Source of the DNA: Alphaproteobacteria bacterium
Lineage (GTDB): Bacteria; Pseudomonadota; Alphaproteobacteria; Rhodobacterales; Rhodobacteraceae
Assembly (NCBI GenBank): GCA_003695135.1
Contig: RFIR01000325.1
Span: 1 to 6,101 of the forward strand
Direction of reading: 5' to 3'
Length of the DNA stretch: 6,101 nt
This document shows positions 1 to 5,903 of the stretch, in pieces (within the stretch, counting starts at the first letter, position 1; each line of letters opens with the position of its first letter). Position numbers and translations under genes: made by a program. Under the pieces are notes generated by a model. That model did not search any database. It saw nothing but the letters and a program-made list of their open reading frames with translations, and was not told where the DNA came from.

Positions 1-1416
1 CTACAGCACCCCCGGCCAGTCGTCCGGTATCACCTCGGGCTCATCGTAATCGACGATCCGCTGCCAGTGCGCCGCGCGATCCTCCACGAACAGCGCCCGC
101 ACGATGGCGCGCGCCAGCCGCCCGGCTCCCTCGCCCGCCTGCGGGATGTCGTTGGCGAGATTTCCCAGGTTGGGCTGGGCGGCATGGGTGTAGCAGCGGA
201 TACGCCCCAGCCCGGGGCAGTCCGCGCCGGGCACGGGCAGGAATTCGAAGCCGGGGCCGAGGAAGGGGCAGGCGAGAAACTCGTCGTCGCGCCCTACGCC
301 TTCCACATGCCGCCACAGCCGGATTTTCTCGACGAAACCCGCCAGTTCCGGCGCCGCGCTCAGGTCGAAGGCAAAGCCGGTGCCGAGGATGACGAAATCG
401 GCCTCGTAGCGTCCTGCAGCGGTCTCCAGCAGGATCGCGTCGCCCTGCATGCGCGCGCCCCGCAGCGCCGCCCCGGTGACGAGCCGCACGCCGGCCCGCG
501 CCACCCGCCGGACGGTGTGGCCGGGGGGTGCGATGCGCGAGGCGGTGATGTGGCGCAGCCAGGCCAACCGCTCGGCCGGGGCGAGATCGACGAAGCCATG
601 GCTGGTGCCGGGAAACACCGTCGCCTTCATCCTGTTGATGCGCGGCACCTCCCGCGCCCGGCCGATCAGCGTGACTTCCGCCCCCGCCTCGGCGGCCATG
701 GCGGCGTTGTCGAAGGCCGAGGCGGCCAGCCCGATCACCGCCACCCGCCTGCCCTTGAGCGCGGCGAAGTCGATCGCCTCGCTGGAATGGGCGACCCTGT
801 TTCGCGGCAGTGCGGAAAGCTCCGCCGGCCAGCGCGGCCGGGCCTGCCCCTCGCGGCCCGTGGCCAGCACCACCTGCCTTGCGTGGACGGTGCGGGCGCC
901 CTGCGCCCCGCTCAGATACGCCGCTACGTGATCGGGGCCGGGTTCGAGAGCCACTAGCGCGCAGCGGTATTCCACCCGTGCGCCGGTCACACGCGCGTAC
1001 CAGTCGAGATAGTCGGCCCAGTCGGTGCGCGAAATGTAGCCCAGCGCCGCCCAGCCCTCCGCCCCGTGCTGCGCTTCCCACCAGGCGCGGAAGCTCAGAT
1101 TGGCAATGTCGCCCGCCGGCCCGGTCAGGTGCTTGGGCGAGCGCAGAAGCTCCATGCGCGCGAAGCTCCGCCACGGTCCGGTGCGCCCCGGCTCGGCGCG
1201 GTCGATCTGGGCGATGCGGGCGATGCCCTGCCGGCGCAGCGCGAATGCGGCTGCGGCGCCGTTCATGCCGGCGCCCGCGATCAGCACGTCGATCAGCGGC
1301 TGGCCGTCCGGTCCCGGGCGCTCCGGCACCCAGTTGTCAGGCGGGTGGTTGAGACGCTCGAAATCCCGCGCCAGCTCCGCCTCGAGCCGGGCGAGGCCGG
1401 CATTTTCTTCAGTCAT
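1..1416 (-). CDS. FAD/NAD(P)-binding flavoprotein oxidoreductase (flavoprotein monooxygenase-like)
   Basis: Complete 471-residue protein ending in TAG at the window edge. An N-terminal Rossmann fold carries GAGMNG at residues 48-53 after a hydrophobic strand (DVLIAGAG), the FAD-binding site. A VVLATG segment at 182-187 is the usual strand-turn after the first nucleotide fold. A second fold follows at 224-234 (RVAVIGLAASA), where an NAD(P)H site would sit, and ILGTGF at 344-348 is the C-terminal FAD-side motif. This layout matches the COG2072-type flavoprotein monooxygenases and related NAD(P)/FAD oxidoreductases, which are soluble. I see no signal peptide or membrane segment. The canonical FxGxxxH motif of Baeyer-Villiger/FMO enzymes is not recognisable; only AHSSEA near 209-214 sits in its place, and the second glycine motif is degenerate. 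I prefer ATG at 1414-1416 because GGCGGA lies 6 bases upstream; an in-frame GTG at 1447-1449 would add 11 residues. The gene is divergent from an Old Yellow Enzyme gene. The family is fairly sure; the substrate is unknown. Confidence 0.85.
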   Translation of the reverse strand: MTEENAGLARLEAELARDFERLNHPPDNWVPERPGPDGQPLIDVLIAGAGMNGAAAAFALRRQGIARIAQIDRAEPGRTGPWRSFARMELLRSPKHLTGPAGDIANLSFRAWWEAQHGAEGWAALGYISRTDWADYLDWYARVTGARVEYRCALVALEPGPDHVAAYLSGAQGARTVHARQVVLATGREGQARPRWPAELSALPRNRVAHSSEAIDFAALKGRRVAVIGLAASAFDNAAMAAEAGAEVTLIGRAREVPRINRMKATVFPGTSHGFVDLAPAERLAWLRHITASRIAPPGHTVRRVARAGVRLVTGAALRGARMQGDAILLETAAGRYEADFVILGTGFAFDLSAAPELAGFVEKIRLWRHVEGVGRDDEFLACPFLGPGFEFLPVPGADCPGLGRIRCYTHAAQPNLGNLANDIPQAGEGAGRLARAIVRALFVEDRAAHWQRIVDYDEPEVIPDDWPGVL

Positions 1417-1498
1417 CTTGCGTCCGCCGTCCCCTCCGGTCCATGACACCGGTTAACCCGCCCACCGCCACGCCTGCAACCAGACCGGAGACCCGCCC
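1417..1498. promoter_or_regulatory. Divergent intergenic region with palindromes
   Basis: These 82 bases separate the starts of the flavoprotein gene (leftward) and the Old Yellow Enzyme gene (rightward), so both promoters should lie here or just inside the genes. A perfect 8-base palindrome GGTTAACC occupies 1451-1458. It overlaps an inverted repeat CCGGT (1436-1440) / ACCGG (1448-1452). Either could be an operator for a shared regulator. I see no convincing -35/-10 pair on either strand. The ribosome binding site for the rightward gene is GGAG at 1487-1490, 8 bases before its ATG. Confidence 0.35.
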
Positions 1499-2569
1499 AT
1501 GTCCAGCGCCCTGTTCCAGCCGATCACGCTTGCCGGGCTGACCCTTCCCAACCGCGTCGTGGTCGCGCCGATGTGCCAGTACTCGGCCGAGGATGGCTGC
1601 ATGACCGACTGGCATCTGGTCAATCTGGGCCAGTATGCGATGGGCGGTCCGGGGCTGATCCTGATCGAGGCCACGGCGGTGGAGCGCGTCGGCCGCATCA
1701 CCCATGGCTGTTCGGGGCTCTATTCGGACGCCAATCAGGCGGCGATGACGCGGGTGATCGAATTCTGCCGCAGCGTCGGGCACGGCCGCATCGGGCTGCA
1801 ACTCGGCCATGCCGGCCGCAAGGGTTCGGCCGAGCGTCCGTGGGAGGGCGGCGGCTCGCTCCCCACAGGCGGCTGGATCACCGATGCGCCCTCGGCAGTG
1901 CCGTTCGACGAAAGCTGGCAGACGCCGCGCGCGCTCGATGCCGACGGGCTCGCGCGAATCCGCACCGCCTTCGCGGCCGCGGCGCGCCGGGCGCTCGATA
2001 TCGGGCTCGACGCGCTGGAGCTGCACATGGCACATGGCTATCTGCTGCACGAGTTCCTGTCGCCCCTGTCCAACCGGCGCGAGGACACATGGGGCGGCAG
2101 CTTCGAGCATCGCATCCGCTTTCCGCTGGAGGTGTTCGCCGCCGTGCGCGAGGTCTGGCCCGGGGACCGGCCGCTCGGCGTGCGCGTCTCGGCCACCGAC
2201 TGGGTCGAGGGCGGCTGGAACGTCGAGGAGACCATCGGGCTGGCCCGGCGGCTGCAGCAGGCGGGCTGCGACATGATCCATGTCTCCTCGGGCGGGCTGT
2301 CGCCCCTCCAGCAGATCCCGCTCGGACCCGGCTATCAGGCCGCGCTCGCCGCCGAGATCCGCCGCGCGGTCGGCATGCCGGTGATTGCCGTCGGCCTGAT
2401 CACCGAGCCGATCCAGGCCGAGACCATGGTCAGGTCGGGACAGGCCGACATGGTGGCGCTGGCCCGCGAGTTCATCCGCGATCCGCGCTGGACCTGGCGG
2501 GCGGCAAAGGCGCTGGGGGCATCAAGCTCGGTGCCGCCGCAATATCGGCGCGCCATCGGCTTCGGTTGA
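1499..2569 (+). CDS. NADH:flavin oxidoreductase, Old Yellow Enzyme family (YqjM class)
   Basis: A 356-residue FMN-dependent ene-reductase that should reduce activated C=C bonds of enones or similar electrophiles with NAD(P)H in the cytosol. The (beta/alpha)8 barrel is complete and of normal family length. Active-site residues match Bacillus YqjM: Cys26 and Tyr28 in APMCQYS, Gln101 and His104 in QLGHAGRKG, the substrate-binding pair His176/His179 and Tyr181 in LHMAHGYLLHEFLSPLSN, and Arg229 in GVRVSATD. The FMN-phosphate region is VIAVGLITEP (295-304) plus ALAREFIRDP (320-329). The C-terminal QYRR (348-351) is placed like the arginine finger that completes the neighbouring active site in YqjM dimers. 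Cys26 in place of Thr is the mark of the thermophilic-like/YqjM class rather than the classical class. The ATG is supported by GGAG 8 bases upstream. The gene is divergent from an FAD oxidoreductase, suggesting one pathway. The substrate is not inferable. Confidence 0.96.
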   Translation: MSSALFQPITLAGLTLPNRVVVAPMCQYSAEDGCMTDWHLVNLGQYAMGGPGLILIEATAVERVGRITHGCSGLYSDANQAAMTRVIEFCRSVGHGRIGLQLGHAGRKGSAERPWEGGGSLPTGGWITDAPSAVPFDESWQTPRALDADGLARIRTAFAAAARRALDIGLDALELHMAHGYLLHEFLSPLSNRREDTWGGSFEHRIRFPLEVFAAVREVWPGDRPLGVRVSATDWVEGGWNVEETIGLARRLQQAGCDMIHVSSGGLSPLQQIPLGPGYQAALAAEIRRAVGMPVIAVGLITEPIQAETMVRSGQADMVALAREFIRDPRWTWRAAKALGASSSVPPQYRRAIGFG

Positions 2570-2609
2570 GCGATACGCCGGGTCGCGGCGCGGGTGGCGG
2601 CGTTGTGGT

Positions 2610-2631
2610 GAGTATTTTTGCCAGGAAGAAG
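2610..2631 (+). repeat. Dispersed 3'-end motif, copy 1
   Basis: GAGTATTT, then 3 bases, CCA, one base, GAAGAAG. It begins 40 bases past the Old Yellow Enzyme stop. A second copy at 5348-5369 matches at 18 of 22 positions without gaps and also follows a plus-strand gene. The right half of this copy (2620-2631) forms the left arm of the hairpin described separately. I recall similar strings downstream of genes in Rhodobacterales, but have not checked this. Confidence 0.6.
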
Positions 2632-2657
2632 CACATGTTTTCTTCTTGCTGGCCCAA
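2616..2657. terminator. Long imperfect hairpin between convergent genes
   Basis: Bases 2620-2631 (GCCAGGAAGAAG) pair with 2642-2653 (CTTCTTGCTGGC). That gives 11 of 12 pairs with one G-G mismatch and a 10-base loop. Outside the stem, a T-rich run on the left and AAAT on the right could extend pairing across a small internal loop. The hairpin sits in the 142-base gap where the Old Yellow Enzyme gene and the M20 dipeptidase gene converge, so a two-way terminator or transcript-end stabiliser is the natural reading. Against a standard intrinsic terminator, neither strand has a U run after the stem; the T run precedes it on the plus strand. Only the hairpin itself is certain. Confidence 0.5.
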
Positions 2658-2711
2658 ATAGCCCGAGGTGAGCCCCGGGAACAGGCGGGCTGCCGGCCCC
2701 GAGCCGGTCCG

Positions 2712-4100
2712 TCAGCCCGGCTCGCCAAGGTCCCAGTAGAGCCCGGCCATGATGCCCAGCGCCTCGCGGAACATCGGCAGGATGATGTGTTCGTCGGGCG
2801 CGTGCTGTGAGCAGCCGGCATAGGAATGCGGGATCCAGATCGCCGGGATGCCCAGCAGGTCGGTGAAGAGCTCGTTGCAGATCGAACCGCCCATCTGCGG
2901 CAGCACCGCCGGTTCCTGCCCCGTGGTGCGCCGGACGGACTCGCGCACGCGGGTCACCCAGGGATTGTCGGGCTCGGTGCGGCTCGCCGCATAGCCCGCG
3001 CGGTTGGCCTCCGGCGCCTCCTCGATCGCCACAAGGTGATGCCCGTGCCGGTCGAGATGGCGGCGCAGCGCGGGCAGGATGTCGCCCGTATCGGTTCCGG
3101 CGATGTAGCGCAGCTGGCAATGCGCGCGCGCCCAGGGCGCGATGGCGTTGACGGGGCCGGAAGGGTTTCCGGAAATCATCGCCAGCACCGCGAAGGAATT
3201 CCAGGCATAGACGTTCTCGGCCGGCGAAAATCCGGGCTCGCCCCAGCCGGGATCGGGCACCGGCCCGTCCGGGCCGGGATCGAGCGTGACATCGGCGAGC
3301 AGTTCGCGCACCAGCGGGCTCGGCGGCGCGGGGCGCCATTGAGGCACCTCGATGCGGCCCGTCGGCCCGACGATGCAGGCGATGGCATGGGCGAGCAGCG
3401 CCGCCGGGTCGGCCAGCGCCCCGCCCCAGTTGCCCGAATGATGCCCGCCCTCGCGCAGATGGCAGACGAGATCGAAATTCATCGCCCCGCGCGCGCCGAG
3501 CGAGACCGTGGGCCGGTCGATGCGCACACGCGGCCCGTCCGAGGCGATGAAGACGTCCGCCCGAAAGGCATCGAGATCGGTCTCCATCACCTCGCGCAGG
3601 CCCTTCGAGCCGTTCTCCTCGCCGGTCTCGATGAGGAACTTCGCGTTGAAGCCGAGCCGCCCGCGTGTCTCAAGCACGGCCTTCAGCGCCTGCATCAGCG
3701 TCCAGTGCTGGCCCTTGTTGTCGGCGGTGCCGCGGCCATAGAGCCGGTCGCCCTCGCGCGCCGCCTGCCACGGGCCCCTGCCCTTCGTCCACTGTTCCTC
3801 CAGCCCGCGGATCACGTCGCCATGGCCGTAGCCGAGGATGGTGGGCAGGCCGTCCGCCTCGTGCCGCTCGGCCAGCAGCACCGGCCCGCAGCCGGGCACC
3901 GGATTGTCGAAGATGCGGCAGTCAAAGCCCATCTCCGCAAAGGCCGGTTCCATCGCCTCGCTCAGATAGCGCCGGCAATGCGGCAGCCCGGCCTCGGTCT
4001 GGCTCTCGGTGGGAATGGCCACGAGGCGGGCGAGATCGCGCTCGAAATCTCCGCTGTCGAAGCAGGCATGGGCACGGGCAATGGCTGCGTCACGGGTCAT
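2712..4100 (-). CDS. M20-family metallopeptidase, dipeptidase-like
   Basis: A 462-residue di-zinc hydrolase of the M20 dipeptidase/CNDP-like branch, expected to cleave dipeptides or N-acyl amino acids in the cytosol (no signal peptide seen). M20 landmarks are in order: His93 in GYGHGDV, bridging Asp127 in YGRGTADNKGQ, the catalytic/metal pair Glu161-Glu162 in IETGEENGSKG, Asp188 in IASDGP, and the last metal ligand His433 in CSQHAPDEH. The inserted dimerisation domain begins near 203 (RGAMNFDL) and holds a His pair in GGHHSGNWGG (218-227). GGSI at 404-407 is typical of the substrate-binding loop. Length fits the branch. AGGGAG on the coding strand lies 6 bases before the ATG. The gene is divergent from a second M20 peptidase 86 bases away and converges on the Old Yellow Enzyme gene. 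The exact substrate is uncertain; succinyl-diaminopimelate and acetylornithine deacetylases are usually shorter, so those roles are less likely. Confidence 0.92.
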   Translation of the reverse strand: MTRDAAIARAHACFDSGDFERDLARLVAIPTESQTEAGLPHCRRYLSEAMEPAFAEMGFDCRIFDNPVPGCGPVLLAERHEADGLPTILGYGHGDVIRGLEEQWTKGRGPWQAAREGDRLYGRGTADNKGQHWTLMQALKAVLETRGRLGFNAKFLIETGEENGSKGLREVMETDLDAFRADVFIASDGPRVRIDRPTVSLGARGAMNFDLVCHLREGGHHSGNWGGALADPAALLAHAIACIVGPTGRIEVPQWRPAPPSPLVRELLADVTLDPGPDGPVPDPGWGEPGFSPAENVYAWNSFAVLAMISGNPSGPVNAIAPWARAHCQLRYIAGTDTGDILPALRRHLDRHGHHLVAIEEAPEANRAGYAASRTEPDNPWVTRVRESVRRTTGQEPAVLPQMGGSICNELFTDLLGIPAIWIPHSYAGCSQHAPDEHIILPMFREALGIMAGLYWDLGEPG

Positions 4101-4186
4101 GGATGTCTCCCTCGCTCTGGCCTATCACTAAAGCAGGCGCATCGCCCGGCGGCCAGCCCGCCGCGGCAGGAATAGGGAGGCTCGCC
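4101..4186. promoter_or_regulatory. Intergenic region between divergent M20 peptidase genes
   Basis: This 86-base gap must carry the start signals for both peptidase genes. Ribosome binding sites are clear: AGGGAG on the minus strand (plus-strand 4107-4112) and AGGGAGG at 4174-4180, each 6 bases from its ATG. The only AT-leaning segment is around 4122-4132 (CTATCACTAAA), a possible -10 area for either direction, but I see no matching -35. CTGGCC (4117-4122) and GGCCAG (4151-4156) form a widely spaced inverted repeat that could be chance in such GC-rich DNA. Confidence 0.35.
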
Positions 4187-5296
4187 ATGACGGTCACCGC
4201 CGAGGACATCCTCACCGGGCTGCGCCCCTGGGTCGAGGCGGAAAGCCCCACCCGCGAGACGCAGGCCGTCAACCGGGTGATGGATCTGGTCGCGGCCGAC
4301 TACCGCGGCATCGGCTTTGCGGTCGAACGCATCCCCGGCCGCGACGGCCTTGCCGATCATCTGCGCGCCACCGCGCCCTGGGGCGGCGAGGGTCCCGGCA
4401 TCCTGGTGCTCTGCCATGTCGATACCGTGCATGGGGTCGGCGCGATGGGCCCAGCCTTCCGGCGCGAGGGCGACCGGGTTTACGGGCCGGGCGTGCTCGA
4501 CATGAAGGGCGGCGGCTTCCTCGCCTTCACCGCGCTGCGGCTGATGGCCGAGGAGGGCACGGGAGGGCTGCAGGTCCGGGTGCTGATCACCGGCGACGAG
4601 GAGGTGGGCAGCCCCACCGCACGCGCGCTGATCGAGGCCGAGGGCGAGCGCGCCCGCTTCGTGCTGGTGCCCGAGCCCGCGCGCAATGGCGGCCGCATCG
4701 TCACCGGCCGGCGCGGCGTGGGGCGCTATGGCGTCACCGTGCATGGCCGCGCGGCGCATTCGGGCATCGCCCATGCCGAGGGGCGCAGTGCGATTGCCGA
4801 GATGGCCCGGCAGGTGCTGAAGATCGAGGCGATGACCGATTACGATCGCGGCGTGACGCTCAATGTCGGCCGCATCGAGGGCGGGACCACCGACAACACG
4901 GTGCCCGAATGGTGCCGCGCACGGGTCGATCTGCGCATGGACGACGCAGGGCTGGCCGCGGAGTTCGACGCGGCGCTGAAGGCGCTGGCGCCGCTTGCAG
5001 ACGGCTTCGAGATCGAGGTTCAGGGCGGCATCACCCGCCCGCCCTGGCGCAAGACACCGGCGATTCAGGCGCTCTTCGCGCACGCGCAAGGGCTTGCGGC
5101 GGAGATCGGCTTCGACCTCAAGGACATCCATACCGGCGGCGGCAGCGATGGCAGTTTTCTGGCCGCCCGCCTGCCCGTCCTCGACGGTCTCGGCGTCGAT
5201 GGCGCCGGCGCGCATACGCTCGAGGAACACCTCTACGTCTCGTCGCTGGTCCCCCGCATGCGGCTTCTCAAGCGGCTGATGGAGACGCTGGCGTAG
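4187..5296 (+). CDS. M20-family metallopeptidase, carboxypeptidase G2/ArgE-like
   Basis: A 369-residue zinc hydrolase likely to remove a C-terminal amino acid from an N-acylated or pteroyl-type conjugate, or to deacylate an amino acid. The catalytic set is complete: His77 and Asp79 in LCHVDTVH, bridging Asp105 in GPGVLDMKGG, Glu138-Glu139 in ITGDEEVGS, Glu163 in VPEPARNGG, and His343 in GAHTLEEHL. The dimerisation domain (about 174-290) contains VHGRAAHSG with His191 and IEGGTTDNTVP with Asn237, both typical of this branch. Glu instead of Asp at 163 is the carboxypeptidase G2-type ligand, in contrast to the neighbouring dipeptidase, which has Asp. GGGSDGSF (317-324) is the substrate-loop glycine motif. 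I see no signal peptide, so it should be cytosolic, unlike exported carboxypeptidase G2. AGGGAGG lies 6 bases before the ATG; a longer in-frame reading upstream is antisense to the neighbouring gene and was not used. The motif at 5348 follows about 50 bases past the stop. Confidence 0.92.
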   Translation: MTVTAEDILTGLRPWVEAESPTRETQAVNRVMDLVAADYRGIGFAVERIPGRDGLADHLRATAPWGGEGPGILVLCHVDTVHGVGAMGPAFRREGDRVYGPGVLDMKGGGFLAFTALRLMAEEGTGGLQVRVLITGDEEVGSPTARALIEAEGERARFVLVPEPARNGGRIVTGRRGVGRYGVTVHGRAAHSGIAHAEGRSAIAEMARQVLKIEAMTDYDRGVTLNVGRIEGGTTDNTVPEWCRARVDLRMDDAGLAAEFDAALKALAPLADGFEIEVQGGITRPPWRKTPAIQALFAHAQGLAAEIGFDLKDIHTGGGSDGSFLAARLPVLDGLGVDGAGAHTLEEHLYVSSLVPRMRLLKRLMETLA

Positions 5297-5347
5297 CAGT
5301 TGCGTGCTGATTTGTCATGCGTCTCGCCCGCAGCAACCCGGGATGTC

Positions 5348-5369
5348 GAGTATTTGGACCAAGAAGAAG
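5348..5369 (+). repeat. Dispersed 3'-end motif, copy 2
   Basis: It matches copy 1 at 2610-2631 in 18 of 22 positions, sharing GAGTATTT, CCA and GAAGAAG at the same spacing. It starts 52 bases after the stop of the carboxypeptidase G2-like gene. Here the right arm of a hairpin is poor (only AGAA with TTCT and GACC with GGTC), so the conserved element seems to be the sequence itself and not the strong stem seen at copy 1. Confidence 0.6.
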
Positions 5370-5619
5370 GCTCGGTTCTGTTGCAGGTCAGGATATGCAG
5401 TTCCGCAGCCTGTAATACCAGCCGGCCTGATCACTGACCGCTGCCCGGCTTCGTGCCGCGAGCGAGATGATGGTGTCGGAGTCGTTGGCGCGGACGATCC
5501 GCACGACCCTGGCAGATGTTCGCCTGGCAGCCGTCAGGGAGCGTTCCCTCGCGCGATCACCCGGCAGGTGCGCCATACCGCCAGACGAACATCCTCGCGC
5601 ATGTGCAATGATAGGAATA

Positions 5620-5710
5620 CCCCTGCAATACATGGATGCAGGCGGATACTCGAAAGGCACAAGGCTTTGCAGGGATCATGGCTGCGCGCCCGTAAAGTAA
5701 TTGGAAGAGA
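5620..5710 (+). repeat. Degenerate tandem repeat, unit 1
   Basis: The unit opens with a 23-base core at 5620-5642 (CCCCTGCAA, TACATGGATG, CAGG) and continues through GATACTCGAAAGGCAC, AAGGCTTTGCAGGGATC (5661-5677) and a TAAAGTAATTGGAAGAGA stretch. The core recurs 91 bases later at 5711 (17 of 23 identical) and again at 5940 (15 of 23). The similarity is degenerate, so these are old copies. Relative to the later copy, this unit carries 12 extra bases around 5678-5690. Confidence 0.5.
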
Positions 5711-5757
5711 CCCATGCAAAACCCGGATGTAGACTGGCATCCAGAATGTGCCAGTTT
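5711..5757 (+). repeat. Degenerate tandem repeat, unit 2, left part
   Basis: Starts with the core at 5711-5733 (CCCATGCAAAACCCGG, then ATGTAGA) and follows unit 1 directly. Similarity continues through CATCCAGAATGTGCCAG and fades into AGTTTTCAAACC, exactly where unit 1 has GGCTTTGCAGGG. After this point the sequence switches to AT-rich DNA and the expected continuation reappears at about 5904. Confidence 0.45.
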
Positions 5758-5850
5758 TCAAACCAATCAAATCTGCGCGTGCATAAAATAATTAGAAAAT
5801 AACTTCTCAATCAATATTTATCAAACAACAGTGAAAATAATCACAACATG
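5758..5850. other. AT-rich island inside the repeat array
   Basis: About 90 bases that are strikingly AT-rich in an otherwise GC-rich window, with runs such as CATAAAATAATTAGAAAATAA. On the minus strand TTGATA (plus-strand 5819-5824) and TATTTT (5796-5801) are separated by 17 bases, a weak sigma-70-like promoter pair that would read leftward, but no credible gene lies there. It begins where repeat unit 2 breaks off and ends at the GC hairpin. The composition suggests foreign origin. Confidence 0.5.
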
Positions 5851-5853
5851 ACC

Positions 5854-5874
5854 GGCGCCGCATTTTGCGGCGCC
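5854..5874. terminator. Perfect GC-rich hairpin
   Basis: GGCGCCGC (5854-5861) pairs perfectly with GCGGCGCC (5867-5874) around the 5-base loop ATTTT. The stem would be very stable. No T run follows directly on either strand, so a classical intrinsic terminator is doubtful; it may be an end structure of the inserted segment or a transcript-end hairpin. There is no adjacent gene for it to terminate. Confidence 0.45.
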
Positions 5875-5903
5875 CGGGCGATGCGACAGGGTCTGGCCGG
5901 CGG

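Noticed and set aside
1573..2661. 362-codon plus-strand frame overlapping the Old Yellow Enzyme gene
   Set aside because: Arg/Ala-rich out-of-frame shadow of a gene with complete conserved active-site motifs.
4117..4156. CTGGCC/GGCCAG inverted repeat as an operator between the peptidase genes
   Set aside because: Only six bases per arm with a 28-base spacer in very GC-rich DNA; likely by chance.
2826..4175. 449-codon open frame on the plus strand
   Set aside because: It lies antisense to the M20 dipeptidase gene, which has every catalytic motif. The plus-strand translation is rich in Arg, Ala, Gly and Pro and shows no family, typical of a GC-rich shadow.
3665..4186. Long N-terminal extension of the carboxypeptidase G2-like gene in the same frame
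   Set aside because: The extension is antisense to the dipeptidase gene and low-complexity; the ATG at 4187 has an excellent ribosome binding site and gives the normal family length.
4097..5230. 377-codon minus-strand frame over the second peptidase
   Set aside because: Antisense shadow with no recognisable domain; it also overlaps the start of the dipeptidase gene.
5388..5770. Short open frames on both strands (about 77-142 codons) in the region after the last peptidase
   Set aside because: No ribosome binding sites, no family resemblance, unusual amino-acid make-up, and overlap with non-coding repeats. I could not support any of them as genes.
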